A stretch of 64,000 bases of DNA from Xanthomonas sp. SI (lineage in GTDB: Bacteria; Pseudomonadota; Gammaproteobacteria; Xanthomonadales; Xanthomonadaceae), in assembly GCF_014236855.1 (NCBI RefSeq), contig NZ_CP051261.1, positions 558,001-622,000 on the forward strand. The letters run 5' to 3'. The notes under the pieces are model-generated. The model ran no database searches and was not told where the DNA came from. It saw only the letters and a program-made list of their open reading frames with translations. Made by a program: the position numbers and the translations under genes. Below, piece by piece: positions 36,519 through 43,986 of this stretch. The first letter of the stretch is position 1. Each line of letters starts with the position of its first letter.

Positions 36519-37031
36519 ATGGCCGCCACCGGTATCGCCTTGCTCACCCCGTACCTGGCCAGTGCCGGCATCGGCTGGATGTACTACCGGCGCATCCGCC
36601 GCTATTTCGGCCGCCAGCCATGGCAGCCGCGGCGGACCGTGGCACGGATGCTGCTGCTGTCGCTGGCGGCGGCAGGACTGACCTACCTGGCGACGGTAGT
36701 GCCGCCGGTCCGTCTCGGCATGGCGCTGGGGGTCCTGGCCGGCGCAGCGTTGGGGGCCTTCGCCCTGCATCACACCCGCATCGACGTGATCGAAGGCCGG
36801 CGCTATTACACGCCCAATCCCTGGATCGGTGCCGGACTCAGCGTGCTGCTGATCGGACGCCTGGCATGGCGTTGGGCCAGCGGTGCGTTTTCCGGCGGCA
36901 GCGCGCAGTCGCTGCAGAACGCCAGCCCGCTGACCCTGGCGATCGCCTCGATGCTGATCGCCTATTCGTTGGTGCACACCGGCGGTTTGCTGCTGCGCAT
37001 GCGCGCGCTGGCGCCGACGCAAGCGTCCTAG
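36519..37031 (+). CDS. Multi-pass membrane protein of unknown function (CcdC/DUF1453-like layout)
   Basis: A 170-aa protein with about four helices (about 5-18, 42-60, 64-80 and 140-160 by hydrophobicity). It has a basic RRIRRYFGRQPWQPRR loop after helix 1 and a conserved-looking HTRIDVIEGRRYYTPNPWIGAGLSVLLIGRLAWRW block. The position of that block resembles CcdC-like (DUF1453) membrane proteins; this is a weak call. AGGA lies just upstream of ATG 36519; an earlier ATG at 36474 would give a non-hydrophobic extension. Confidence 0.65.
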   Translation: MAATGIALLTPYLASAGIGWMYYRRIRRYFGRQPWQPRRTVARMLLLSLAAAGLTYLATVVPPVRLGMALGVLAGAALGAFALHHTRIDVIEGRRYYTPNPWIGAGLSVLLIGRLAWRWASGAFSGGSAQSLQNASPLTLAIASMLIAYSLVHTGGLLLRMRALAPTQAS

Positions 37032-37071
37032 CGGCGCGAATGTGGCGCCGCCTGCAACGCGCAGGATGGCG

Positions 37072-37569
37072 TCATTGCGCAGCAGCGGCGGACTCGTAGG
37101 GCAGCGCGATCGTGCCGGCGCCACGCAGTGCGGCATCGGCGGCATCGAGTTGCGATGCTTCGCCCTCGACCACCACCAGGATGCGGCCGGCCTCGATTTC
37201 CTCCTCGAAGTTGCGCCGCACCGGATCCGGCACGGTGGCGCCGACCAGTGCCGAGGACCAGCTGCCGACCAGTGCGCCGGCGATGGCCATCACCCCGGCG
37301 CCGGCCAGGGTGATGCCCAGCGGCGGCACCGCGATCGCCACCAGTCCGGCGAGCAGCCCGGCCGCGCCGCCGCCCAGCGCGCCGCGTGCGGCCGCGGGCA
37401 AGGTGTCGGTCTTGACGTCCTTGCGTTCGTCGGGGATCGCGTCCAGTTCGATGTCGCTACGCGCGATCAACGACAGGTCGTCGTTGTCGATGCCGGCGCC
37501 GCGCGCCGCCTGCAGGGCACGGGTGGCGGTGGCCAGATCGGGGGCGCTGTAGACGTGGCGTAGTTTCAT
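37072..37569 (-). CDS. DUF1269-like general stress/membrane-associated protein
   Basis: A 165-aa protein. The N-terminal part (MKLRHVYSAPDLATATRALQAARGAGI) resembles small ferredoxin-like alpha/beta domains. A Gly/Ala-rich hydrophobic hairpin (about 63-110, GALGGGAAGLLAGLVAIAVPPLGITLAG) follows, then a C-terminal soluble segment predicted to bind back (AGRILVVVEGEASQLDAADAALRGAG). This is the layout of DUF1269 and GSP17M-like proteins. The role is unknown, possibly envelope stress. Confidence 0.75.
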   Translation of the reverse strand: MKLRHVYSAPDLATATRALQAARGAGIDNDDLSLIARSDIELDAIPDERKDVKTDTLPAAARGALGGGAAGLLAGLVAIAVPPLGITLAGAGVMAIAGALVGSWSSALVGATVPDPVRRNFEEEIEAGRILVVVEGEASQLDAADAALRGAGTIALPYESAAAAQ

Positions 37570-37656
37570 CGCGGACTCCATCGCTGAGGCTGGCGCCCAG
37601 AGTCGAAGCGATGCGGTTACCCGCACGTGACAGCAGCGCAAGGCCGCGTGAAGGCC

Positions 37657-38952
37657 CTACGCCGCCACCTTGCGCGGGAAGCGGTAGAACAGCGCGCCGA
37701 CCAGCAGCGCCATGCCGGCCGCGGCCAGGTTCTGCCAGCTGGCGCTGAGCAGCAGGGCCAGCGCCAGCAGCAACGCGGCCAGCGGGATCAGCGGGCCGCC
37801 CGGCAGGTGCAGCGCACCCGGCCGGTCGCGGTAGCGCCGTGCCAGTACCAGCACCGCCGCGGCGGTGCCGATGTAGGCGAACAGGCGGGTGACCATCGAC
37901 AGCAGCGCCAACTGCACGAACGAGCCGGACAACGCCAGCGCCAGCGACAGCACGCCCTGCAGCAGGATCGCCGCGGCCGGCGTGCGGAATCGCGGATGCA
38001 CCCGCGCCAGGAACGCCGGGCCGTAGCCGTCCTGCGCAAGCGCGAACAGGAAGCGCGGCCCCAGCATCACCGTGTTGCTGGTGGTGCCGAGGATGGAGAT
38101 GGTGGCGCCGACGGTGAGGATCAGCGCCAGCATCTCGCCGCCGAAGCCGCTGGCGGCATCGGCCAACGGCGTCGCCGACTGCGCCACGTTCGCCAGCGTG
38201 CCCTGCGCGACGACCTGCACCGCGGCGTAGATCAGGGTGACGGTGACGATCATCGTGATCAGCGCGAACGGCACGTCGCGGCGCGGATTGCGGTATTCGC
38301 CGGCGGCGGCGGGGATGTTCTCGAAACCAGCGTAGGCGAACAGCAACAGCAGCGCCGCTTCGCCCATGTTGCCGAAGTCGCGCGGGTCCGGCGCCTTGCC
38401 GGAGAACGCCCACGACCAGTCCACGTAGAACAGGCCGATGGCCACGAACAGCAGCAGCGGCACCAGCTTGCCGATCACCAGCGCCACGCCGGTGCGCGCG
38501 GCCGATTTCACTCCGATCACGTTGATCGCGGTGAGCAGGCCGAGCGAGCCGACCACGATCGCCAGGCGCGCGCCGCCGCCGGCCGCGGCCGGCCAGAAGC
38601 GCACCACCGCATCGGCCAGGCCGTTGCCGAGCGCCGCCGCAGAACTGATCCGGGTCAGCCAGATCATCCAGCCGATCTCGAAGCCGGCGAAGCGGCCGAA
38701 TGCCTCGCGCGCATACAGGTAGCTGCCGCCGGGTTCGTCGAAATAGCTGGCCGCCTGCGCGTAGCACAGCACCAGCAATCCCACCGCCAGCCCGGCCAGC
38801 AGCACCGCCCACAGGCTCATCGGCCCGAGCAGCGAGGCGGTGGCGGCGGGCAGCAGGTAGATGCCGCTGCCGATGACGTCGTTGATCGACAGGCCGACGA
38901 TCTGCCAGCGGCTGACCGCGCGGACCAGGCTCGGTTCGGGTGCGTTGCTCAT
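37657..38952 (-). CDS. APC superfamily amino acid permease
   Basis: A 431-aa inner-membrane transporter with 12 predicted helices. Helix 1 carries the substrate-binding GSGIYLLPA motif (family consensus G-S-G-I-F). SYFDEPGGSYLYAREAFG after helix 2 and FAYAGFENIPAAAGEYRNPRRDVPFAL in helix 6 are also standard. The start at 38952 overlaps the stop of the L,D-transpeptidase-like gene by 4 bp, so the two are probably co-transcribed and the permease may import amino acids or peptides released from the wall (inference). Confidence 0.93.
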   Translation of the reverse strand: MSNAPEPSLVRAVSRWQIVGLSINDVIGSGIYLLPAATASLLGPMSLWAVLLAGLAVGLLVLCYAQAASYFDEPGGSYLYAREAFGRFAGFEIGWMIWLTRISSAAALGNGLADAVVRFWPAAAGGGARLAIVVGSLGLLTAINVIGVKSAARTGVALVIGKLVPLLLFVAIGLFYVDWSWAFSGKAPDPRDFGNMGEAALLLLFAYAGFENIPAAAGEYRNPRRDVPFALITMIVTVTLIYAAVQVVAQGTLANVAQSATPLADAASGFGGEMLALILTVGATISILGTTSNTVMLGPRFLFALAQDGYGPAFLARVHPRFRTPAAAILLQGVLSLALALSGSFVQLALLSMVTRLFAYIGTAAAVLVLARRYRDRPGALHLPGGPLIPLAALLLALALLLSASWQNLAAAGMALLVGALFYRFPRKVAA

Positions 38953-39770
38953 GGTGCCGGCTCCACGGCCGGCAGTGCCCAGGCGCCGCGCAGGCGTTCG
39001 TAGTCGTTGCGCGGCAGCAGCACGAACAGCGGCGCGGCATCCGGCCGCAGCCAGGCCAGCAGACGCTGCATGTCGGCCGGCTCCATCGCGGTGCAGCCGG
39101 CGGTGGCCTCGCCTGCGGCACGCCACAGGTGGGCGAAGATGCAGCTGCCGGCGCCGGGCCGCGCCTGCGGATTGTGGCCGATCACGAAGCCTTCTTCGTA
39201 GCGGCGATCGCCGTCATGGTGCAGGTCCAGGCGCATCGGCTCGGTCGAGCCGGCCACGGCGTCGGCGCCGACCCGGTCAGCGTCGACGATGCGGTTGTAC
39301 AGCGGCGAATCGGGCACGTCGATGCAATAGCTGCTCTGCTGCATCGGCTGGTACGGCAGCGCGCTGTCGATACGTTGCGCATACCCGAACGCCTCGCCGA
39401 TGGTGAAGATGCCGGCTGGGCTGCGGCCGTCGCCTTCGCGCTTCTGCGGACCGTCGGCCTGCGCCGGATGCAGGCCCAGCCCCCAGGCGCTGCCGTTGCG
39501 GCCGAGCGCGACATCGAAGCGCTGGCCATGCGCGCGCCAACCCTGCGCGGTGCGTTCGAACGCCTGCAGTTGCCCGCGCGGGCTGTCCCAGTCCGGCGCC
39601 ACGACCAGCACCAACTGGCGTGCCTGCCGCAGTGCCGGCGGCATAGTGTCGCCGGTGGCGGCCAGGCAGGTGCCGGTCACGGCGATGCACAGTAGTGCCA
39701 TGGCGGCCAGACAGCTGCGTCGGACGCTGCCGGTCTGCGTCAGGGCGGACAACCATGGGAATTTCGGCAT
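38949..39770 (-). CDS. L,D-transpeptidase (YkuD) family protein, exported
   Basis: A 273-aa periplasmic protein. ATG 39770 has GGAG 5 nt upstream (ATG 39776 would leave no spacing), and a signal peptide runs to CLAATG. The YkuD-type core is visible: KREGDGRSPAGIFTIGEAFGYA, the conserved His in GFVIGHNP, SCIFAHLW, and the catalytic Cys226 in ATAGCTAM. Members of this group form 3-3 or Braun-type links, or cut them. Co-expression with an amino-acid permease is unusual and may point to recycling. Confidence 0.88.
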   Translation of the reverse strand: MPKFPWLSALTQTGSVRRSCLAAMALLCIAVTGTCLAATGDTMPPALRQARQLVLVVAPDWDSPRGQLQAFERTAQGWRAHGQRFDVALGRNGSAWGLGLHPAQADGPQKREGDGRSPAGIFTIGEAFGYAQRIDSALPYQPMQQSSYCIDVPDSPLYNRIVDADRVGADAVAGSTEPMRLDLHHDGDRRYEEGFVIGHNPQARPGAGSCIFAHLWRAAGEATAGCTAMEPADMQRLLAWLRPDAAPLFVLLPRNDYERLRGAWALPAVEPAP

Positions 39771-40365
39771 GCGCATCTCCGGTCGCGATCGGGCATCGGG
39801 CGGGTGCTGGACCCGCTGCAGGTTCACCGCCAGCTGCCGCCTGCGGTCGGGGTGGGTTTGGTGCGTCGGCCCGACCGTGAAGTCGGGCAGATGCCGCAAT
39901 GCTGCAAGGTACAACAGTTGTTCGATGTGCGGCGCGGGATCATGCACTTAGACCGTCCGTGCGGTGTCGGTAGACGCGGTGGATCGGTGCGCCGATGGTG
40001 TGGTGCGTTGGAAGTGCATCACGCAGCAGGCTTGGCCGGCTTGCTGCATAGCTTGATCGTGTGTCGTGGAGTGGCGTGGCGTGGTGCGGCTGCCGTTGCT
40101 GTTGCCGTCGCTGTTGCTTTTTTGCTTTTGATCTTGATTTACCGGGTCCCTTACGCAGCGGCGAATAGGGCGGGAAAAACCCCGAAGGGGCGGCGCACAG
40201 GGATGTGCGCCGTTCGCGGCAGGGGCAGGATGCCCCTTCCGCGAATCCCGTCCTATTCGCGGACCCGGAGCGCGCAGCGCGGAGGGCGCGGAGGAGGGTG
40301 TGCTTTCTTTTGGTTACTTTTCTTTGCACAAGCAAAGAAAAGTAACTCGCCGCAGGCGAAAGCTT

Positions 40366-40438
40366 TTTGCCCTTGCCCTTGCCCTTGCCCTTTCCCTTGC
40401 CTTTGCCTTTGCGATGGCGATGGCGATGGGGATGGGGG
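40366..40438. repeat. Hexanucleotide microsatellites TTGCCC and GATGGC
   Basis: TTGCCC/TTGCCT-type units run from about 40366 to 40411, followed directly by GCGATGG-type units to about 40438. They are uninterrupted enough to vary in copy number between strains. Confidence 0.7.
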
Positions 40439-40445
40439 AATCATT

Positions 40446-40509
40446 GTAGGAGCGGCTTCAGCCGCGACTGAGTCTGTCAGGAAGGTGTCGCGGCTGAAGC
40501 CGCTCCTAC
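40446..40509. repeat. GTAG-type palindromic repeat pair inside the large inverted repeat
   Basis: Forward unit 40446-40468 and inverted unit 40487-40509, identical in sequence to the pair at 7907-7974. It sits in the spacer between the two large arms, so one repeat family is nested in another. Confidence 0.85.
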
Positions 40510-40797
40510 AAAAGCAAATGCCCAAGCAAACACCAAAGCAAAGGCTTCCGCCCTTGGCGGGTCACTTTTCTTTGCTCGTGCAAAGAAAAGTAACCAAAAG
40601 AAAGCACGCCCTGCCTTGCGCCCTCCGCGCTGCGCGCTACGGGTCCGCGGATGCACCGGGGATTCGCGGAAGGGGCATCCTGCCCCTGCCGCGAACGGCG
40701 CACATCCCTGTGCGCCGCCCTTCGGGTTTTTCCCCGGTCCATCCGCCGCTGCGGAAGGGAACCCGGTAAAAGCAACAGCAGAAGCAACAGCAGAGCA

Positions 40798-40852
40798 GAA
40801 GCACAGCAGAAGCACAGCAGAAGCACAGCAGAAGCACAGCAGAAGCACAGCA
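40798..40852. repeat. 11-bp tandem repeat (GAAGCACAGCA)
   Basis: Five uninterrupted copies of GAAGCACAGCA, with degenerate copies (GAAGCAACAGCA) just upstream from 40771. It lies immediately outside the right arm of the large inverted repeat. Confidence 0.8.
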
Positions 40853-41106
40853 GAGCCAAGCCCAACCCCAAGCTCAAGCTCAAGCCAAGAGGAGCATGGC
40901 AAAGCAGAACAAGGGCGAAGCAGAACAAGGTGGCAACTGGGGTCGGCTTGGCGTTCCAGGTGACGCGTGCAGACGTCACGGTGGTCGTCAGCACCCATGC
41001 ACACCGGAGTCGACCGCCATACGTAGTGATGGCAAGCGCGATCGCGGTGGAAGCTGTGGCATGCGACAGCCGTGCGCACCGCAGCGAATGCGCCAACGCG
41101 CCCAGA

Positions 41107-42210
41107 TCACCCGCGCGGCGGCAGCAGTTCCAGGCCGCGGATCTCGCGGATGCCCAGGCCCGGCGCGTCGCTGATCGTGATCTGCGACTCGTTGAACAGC
41201 ACCCCGCCCTGCACCGGGTCGAACAGGCCCAGCGATGGGCCGTCCAGGTCCACCTTGGTGATGATGTCGGCCTTGGCTACCGCCAGGTGCACCGCCGCCG
41301 CCACGCTGATGCTCGACTCCAGCATGCAGCCGATCATGCACTCCACCCCATACAACGCCGCGATGTCGGCGATGCGGATCGCGTTGGACAGCCCACCGGT
41401 CTTCATCAGCTTGATGTTGACGATGTCCGCGGCGCGGCGCTGGATCAGGTCGAGCACCTGCGCCGGCCCGAACACGCTCTCGTCCGCCATCACCGGCGTG
41501 TTCACGCGCTCGGTCACGTACTTCAGCCCGTCGATGTCCCAGGCCTTGACCGGCTGCTCCAGCAGCTCCAGCGCCACCCCGGCGTCTTCCAGCGTGCGCA
41601 TCGCGTACACCGCCTGCTTCGGCGTCCAACCCTGGTTGGCGTCCAGCCGCAGCGAGGCGCGGCCTTCGACCGCGGCGTGGATCGCCTTGACCCGCGCGAT
41701 GTCCACGTCGATGTCCTTGCCGACCTTGATCTTCAGCGCCGCGAAGCCGCGCGCGAGCGCCGACAGCGCATCGGCCACCATCTTGTCGATGGCGTCCACG
41801 CTGATGGTGATGTCGGTGGTGATGGCCGGCGTACCGCCGCCGAGCATCTTGTACAGCGGCGCGCCGTACAGCTGCGCCCACAGGTCGTAGACCGCGATCT
41901 CCACCGCGGCCTTGGCGCTGCTGTTGCGCTCCAGCGCGCCCTGGATCCGCCCGGTGATCCGGTTGAGGTCGGCCACGTCCTCGCCGATCAGGCGCGGTGC
42001 GATGAAGCGGTCGATCGCCGCGATGATCGAACCATGGGTGTCGCCGGTGATCGGCGCCGTGGCCGGCGCTTCGCCATAGCCGATGTGGCCGCTGTCGGTG
42101 TGCACCAGCACCACCACGTCTTCGACCGTCTCCACGGTCCGCAACGCGGTTTTGAACGGGGTCTTCAGCGGCACGCACAGCATGCCCAGTTGGATGTCGG
42201 TGATCTTCAT
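41107..42210 (-). CDS. Dipeptide epimerase (L-Ala-D/L-Glu type), enolase superfamily
   Basis: Predicted to epimerise the second residue of murein-derived L-Ala-D-Glu. The 367-aa protein has an N-terminal capping domain (substrate-contacting loop FKTALRTVE) and the barrel of the muconate-lactonising/AE-epimerase group. The K-x-K base is KIKVGK, the metal ligands are in LRLDANQG, LEQPV and MADESVF, and the second base Lys is in NIKLMKTGG. CMLESSISVAA is typical of dipeptide epimerases. Its start overlaps the stop of the NlpC/P60 gene by 4 bp, linking it directly to an enzyme that releases such peptides. The exact dipeptide is not provable from sequence. Confidence 0.9.
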   Translation of the reverse strand: MKITDIQLGMLCVPLKTPFKTALRTVETVEDVVVLVHTDSGHIGYGEAPATAPITGDTHGSIIAAIDRFIAPRLIGEDVADLNRITGRIQGALERNSSAKAAVEIAVYDLWAQLYGAPLYKMLGGGTPAITTDITISVDAIDKMVADALSALARGFAALKIKVGKDIDVDIARVKAIHAAVEGRASLRLDANQGWTPKQAVYAMRTLEDAGVALELLEQPVKAWDIDGLKYVTERVNTPVMADESVFGPAQVLDLIQRRAADIVNIKLMKTGGLSNAIRIADIAALYGVECMIGCMLESSISVAAAVHLAVAKADIITKVDLDGPSLGLFDPVQGGVLFNESQITISDAPGLGIREIRGLELLPPRG

Positions 42211-43601
42211 TCGGGGGCGATCGGGCGAACGCGTTGGATGCGGGTGATGCGGTCGATGAAGGGCGTGCCGTCGCCCAGCAGCATCGGCTCCAGCGGCGTC
42301 ACCGAGACGCCGTTGAGGCGCGCGCGCTGCAACTGTCCGGACGCGTCGCGGTAGCCGGCACCGGCCACGTCGTGGATCACCCAGGTGTGGCCGCTGTCGT
42401 GGCCGATCACCATCATCACGTGGCCGGGGATGTACACCAGATCGCCGACCTGCAGCCGCGCCAGTGTGCGCTGCCGTTGCGCCAGCGGCGCGGCAGCGAC
42501 GTAGGACACGCTGGCGAGAGTGGGGCTGCGCGCCTGGTCGCCGGTATTGCGCGGCAAGGCGATGCCCAGGCTGCGGTAGACGTCGGAGACGAAGCCGCTG
42601 CAATCGCGCGCGTCGTAGTCGTTGCCCCAGCCGTAGCGTTCCCCGAGAAACTTGAAGGCCTGCCGCAGCAGGTTGCGTTGCGTCGCCGCCAGCGGCGTGG
42701 CGGCGACGTCGGCACCGCGCGGCATCAGCGCGGGCGCCAGCCGCAGGCGGCCATCGTCGTCGCGCAAGGGCAGTTGCACCACGTAGGCCGCCAGCGGCGA
42801 CTGGCCGTTGACCGCCTGTTGCGCAGGCCAGTCCTGCAGCAGCGGCAGGCTGCTGCCCATGTCCAGCGACAGGTGCGATGCCGCGGGCAGTTCCGGGGTG
42901 AACGCGGTCAGCGCGCGCGCGCCGGTCACCACCAGCCGCGGCGTGCGCTGCGCGTAGTCCAGCACCGTGGCGCGTTCGCCTTCGGCCACACGTTCGCGTT
43001 CGATCCACGCTGCGTAGTTCGGCGCCAGCACGAACAGCCACTGGCCGTCGCGGCTGGCATGCAGGATCGCCACCGCGGTGCCGGGATACAGCGCCGATTC
43101 CTGGAAACGATCGATGTCGTGGTCGTCGCGGGTGCTGAAAACGCGCTGCCGGGTCGGGAAGGTGCGCAGATCGGCGCGGCGCACCACCAGCGCGTAACGC
43201 GGCGCGATCTGCGCGGGAATCGTGTCCAGGGCGAGCGTGGACTGCAGGGCGGTCAGCTGCGCGGCAGCGAGCTTGGTGCCACTCGCGTCATAGAGCGTGC
43301 GCGTCGGCGGCGCCGACAGTGCCAGCACTTGCGCGCGTACCTGCGCTGCGCTGTAGCGCTCGGGCAGCGCCTGCAGGTCGTGCATCGAGGCATCGTGCTG
43401 CAGCAGGTGCGCGTTGAACGCCTGCACTTGCGCCGTGTCGAGCAGCGGGCGCGGCGCCTCGGGCAGGCGCGTGATCCAGTACTCCGCCTGCAGTTGGCTG
43501 GCCTGGAACTGGAACGGCGCCTCGCCGGCGACGCTGGCCGCGGCGATGGGCGCGCTGAATGCGGCGGCCAGTAACAGACACAGGCCACGCATCGTATTCA
43601 T
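42207..43601 (-). CDS. NlpC/P60 family cell-wall peptidase with N-terminal SH3-like region
   Basis: An exported peptidase expected to cut gamma-D-Glu-mDAP in muropeptides. The 464-aa protein has a signal peptide (MNTMRGLCLLLAAAFSAPIAAAS). A middle region looks like bacterial SH3 domains (RTFPTRQRVFSTRDDHDIDRFQESALYPGTAV...WLFVLAPNYAAWI), as in YkfC-type enzymes. The C-terminal NlpC/P60 domain has Cys334 in RDCSGFVSDVYRSLGI and the catalytic His in PGHVMMVIG. YkfC paired with an AE epimerase (YkfB) is a known combination for murein peptide breakdown, and the same pair is seen here. Confidence 0.92.
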   Translation of the reverse strand: MNTMRGLCLLLAAAFSAPIAAASVAGEAPFQFQASQLQAEYWITRLPEAPRPLLDTAQVQAFNAHLLQHDASMHDLQALPERYSAAQVRAQVLALSAPPTRTLYDASGTKLAAAQLTALQSTLALDTIPAQIAPRYALVVRRADLRTFPTRQRVFSTRDDHDIDRFQESALYPGTAVAILHASRDGQWLFVLAPNYAAWIERERVAEGERATVLDYAQRTPRLVVTGARALTAFTPELPAASHLSLDMGSSLPLLQDWPAQQAVNGQSPLAAYVVQLPLRDDDGRLRLAPALMPRGADVAATPLAATQRNLLRQAFKFLGERYGWGNDYDARDCSGFVSDVYRSLGIALPRNTGDQARSPTLASVSYVAAAPLAQRQRTLARLQVGDLVYIPGHVMMVIGHDSGHTWVIHDVAGAGYRDASGQLQRARLNGVSVTPLEPMLLGDGTPFIDRITRIQRVRPIAPE

Positions 43602-43986
43602 CGGACCCCGGGCGGTGGAAGGAGTGCCGGACCGCTGCGCGCCGGCTTCCGAATAGTCTTTTTCTCGATGATGCTTGTCAAGAATGCGCGATTGACATGC
43701 GATTTCGCACCGTGCTACACCAAAAACGCAGGGGCGAGGAAGCGGTGGCGACAGGCGCCGTTCCCGTCAGCAGCGAGGCGCTAGCCTGGGGATCACGGGC
43801 CACGTCGCAGGGGGCGCTGTTGGGCATCCGCACCTGGGGAAAGTAGCGATTACAGAGAACGGCGCCGTGCCTCGGCCATGCGCCATGTTGTCCGCGTGGG
43901 TGCCCAGGGAAGGCGGCCGGTTGCCGGCCTGCGTCGACTTGGGGCGCCGTCGTCAGCGTCCGTCGTCGATCGCAGGAGAGAGCCGC
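43602..43986. promoter_or_regulatory. Divergent promoter region between NlpC/P60 and TonB receptor genes
   Basis: A 385-bp divergent intergenic region. Rightward: a perfect TTGACA at 43692-43697, an 18-nt spacer and TACACC at 43716-43721, leaving a leader of about 260 nt before the receptor. Leftward: TTGACA (43679-43674, minus strand) with a weak ACTATT-like -10 about 18 nt on. The two -35 elements are only 12 nt apart, so one regulator could control both units. No clear operator recognised. Confidence 0.45.

Larger units (their letters stand above)
40138..40769. repeat. Large inverted repeat with about 210-bp arms made of nested hairpins
   Basis: The left arm (40138-40346) and right arm (40561-40769) are inverted copies with most bases matching; differences include small indels. 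Inside each arm are smaller hairpins: GGCGCACA/TGTGCGCC, GGGGCA/TGCCCC, AACCCCG/CGGGG-like, and a strong GTTACTTTTCTTTGC/GCAAAGAAAAGTAAC stem (40313-40346; perfect 15 bp, ACAA loop, in the left arm). The 214-bp spacer holds another repeat family. No transposase is present, so this looks like a dispersed structured repeat rather than a transposon with a gene. Confidence 0.8.
39771..41106. other. Long gene-free, repeat-rich region
   Basis: This 1.3-kb gap has no credible gene. It contains two arms of a large inverted repeat (40138-40346 and 40561-40769), a GTAG palindrome pair in the spacer, hexanucleotide and 11-nt tandem repeats, and many nested hairpins. All open frames within it are translations of the repeats and have no ribosome-binding sites. 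Confidence 0.75.

Noticed and set aside
40138..40769. Insertion sequence with long terminal inverted repeats
   Set aside because: Spacer is only 214 bp and codes for nothing; no target duplication recognised. Reported as a repeat instead.
39940..41096. Several 90-200-codon frames in the repeat region
   Set aside because: They are translations of inverted and tandem repeats, occur on both strands and lack ribosome-binding sites.
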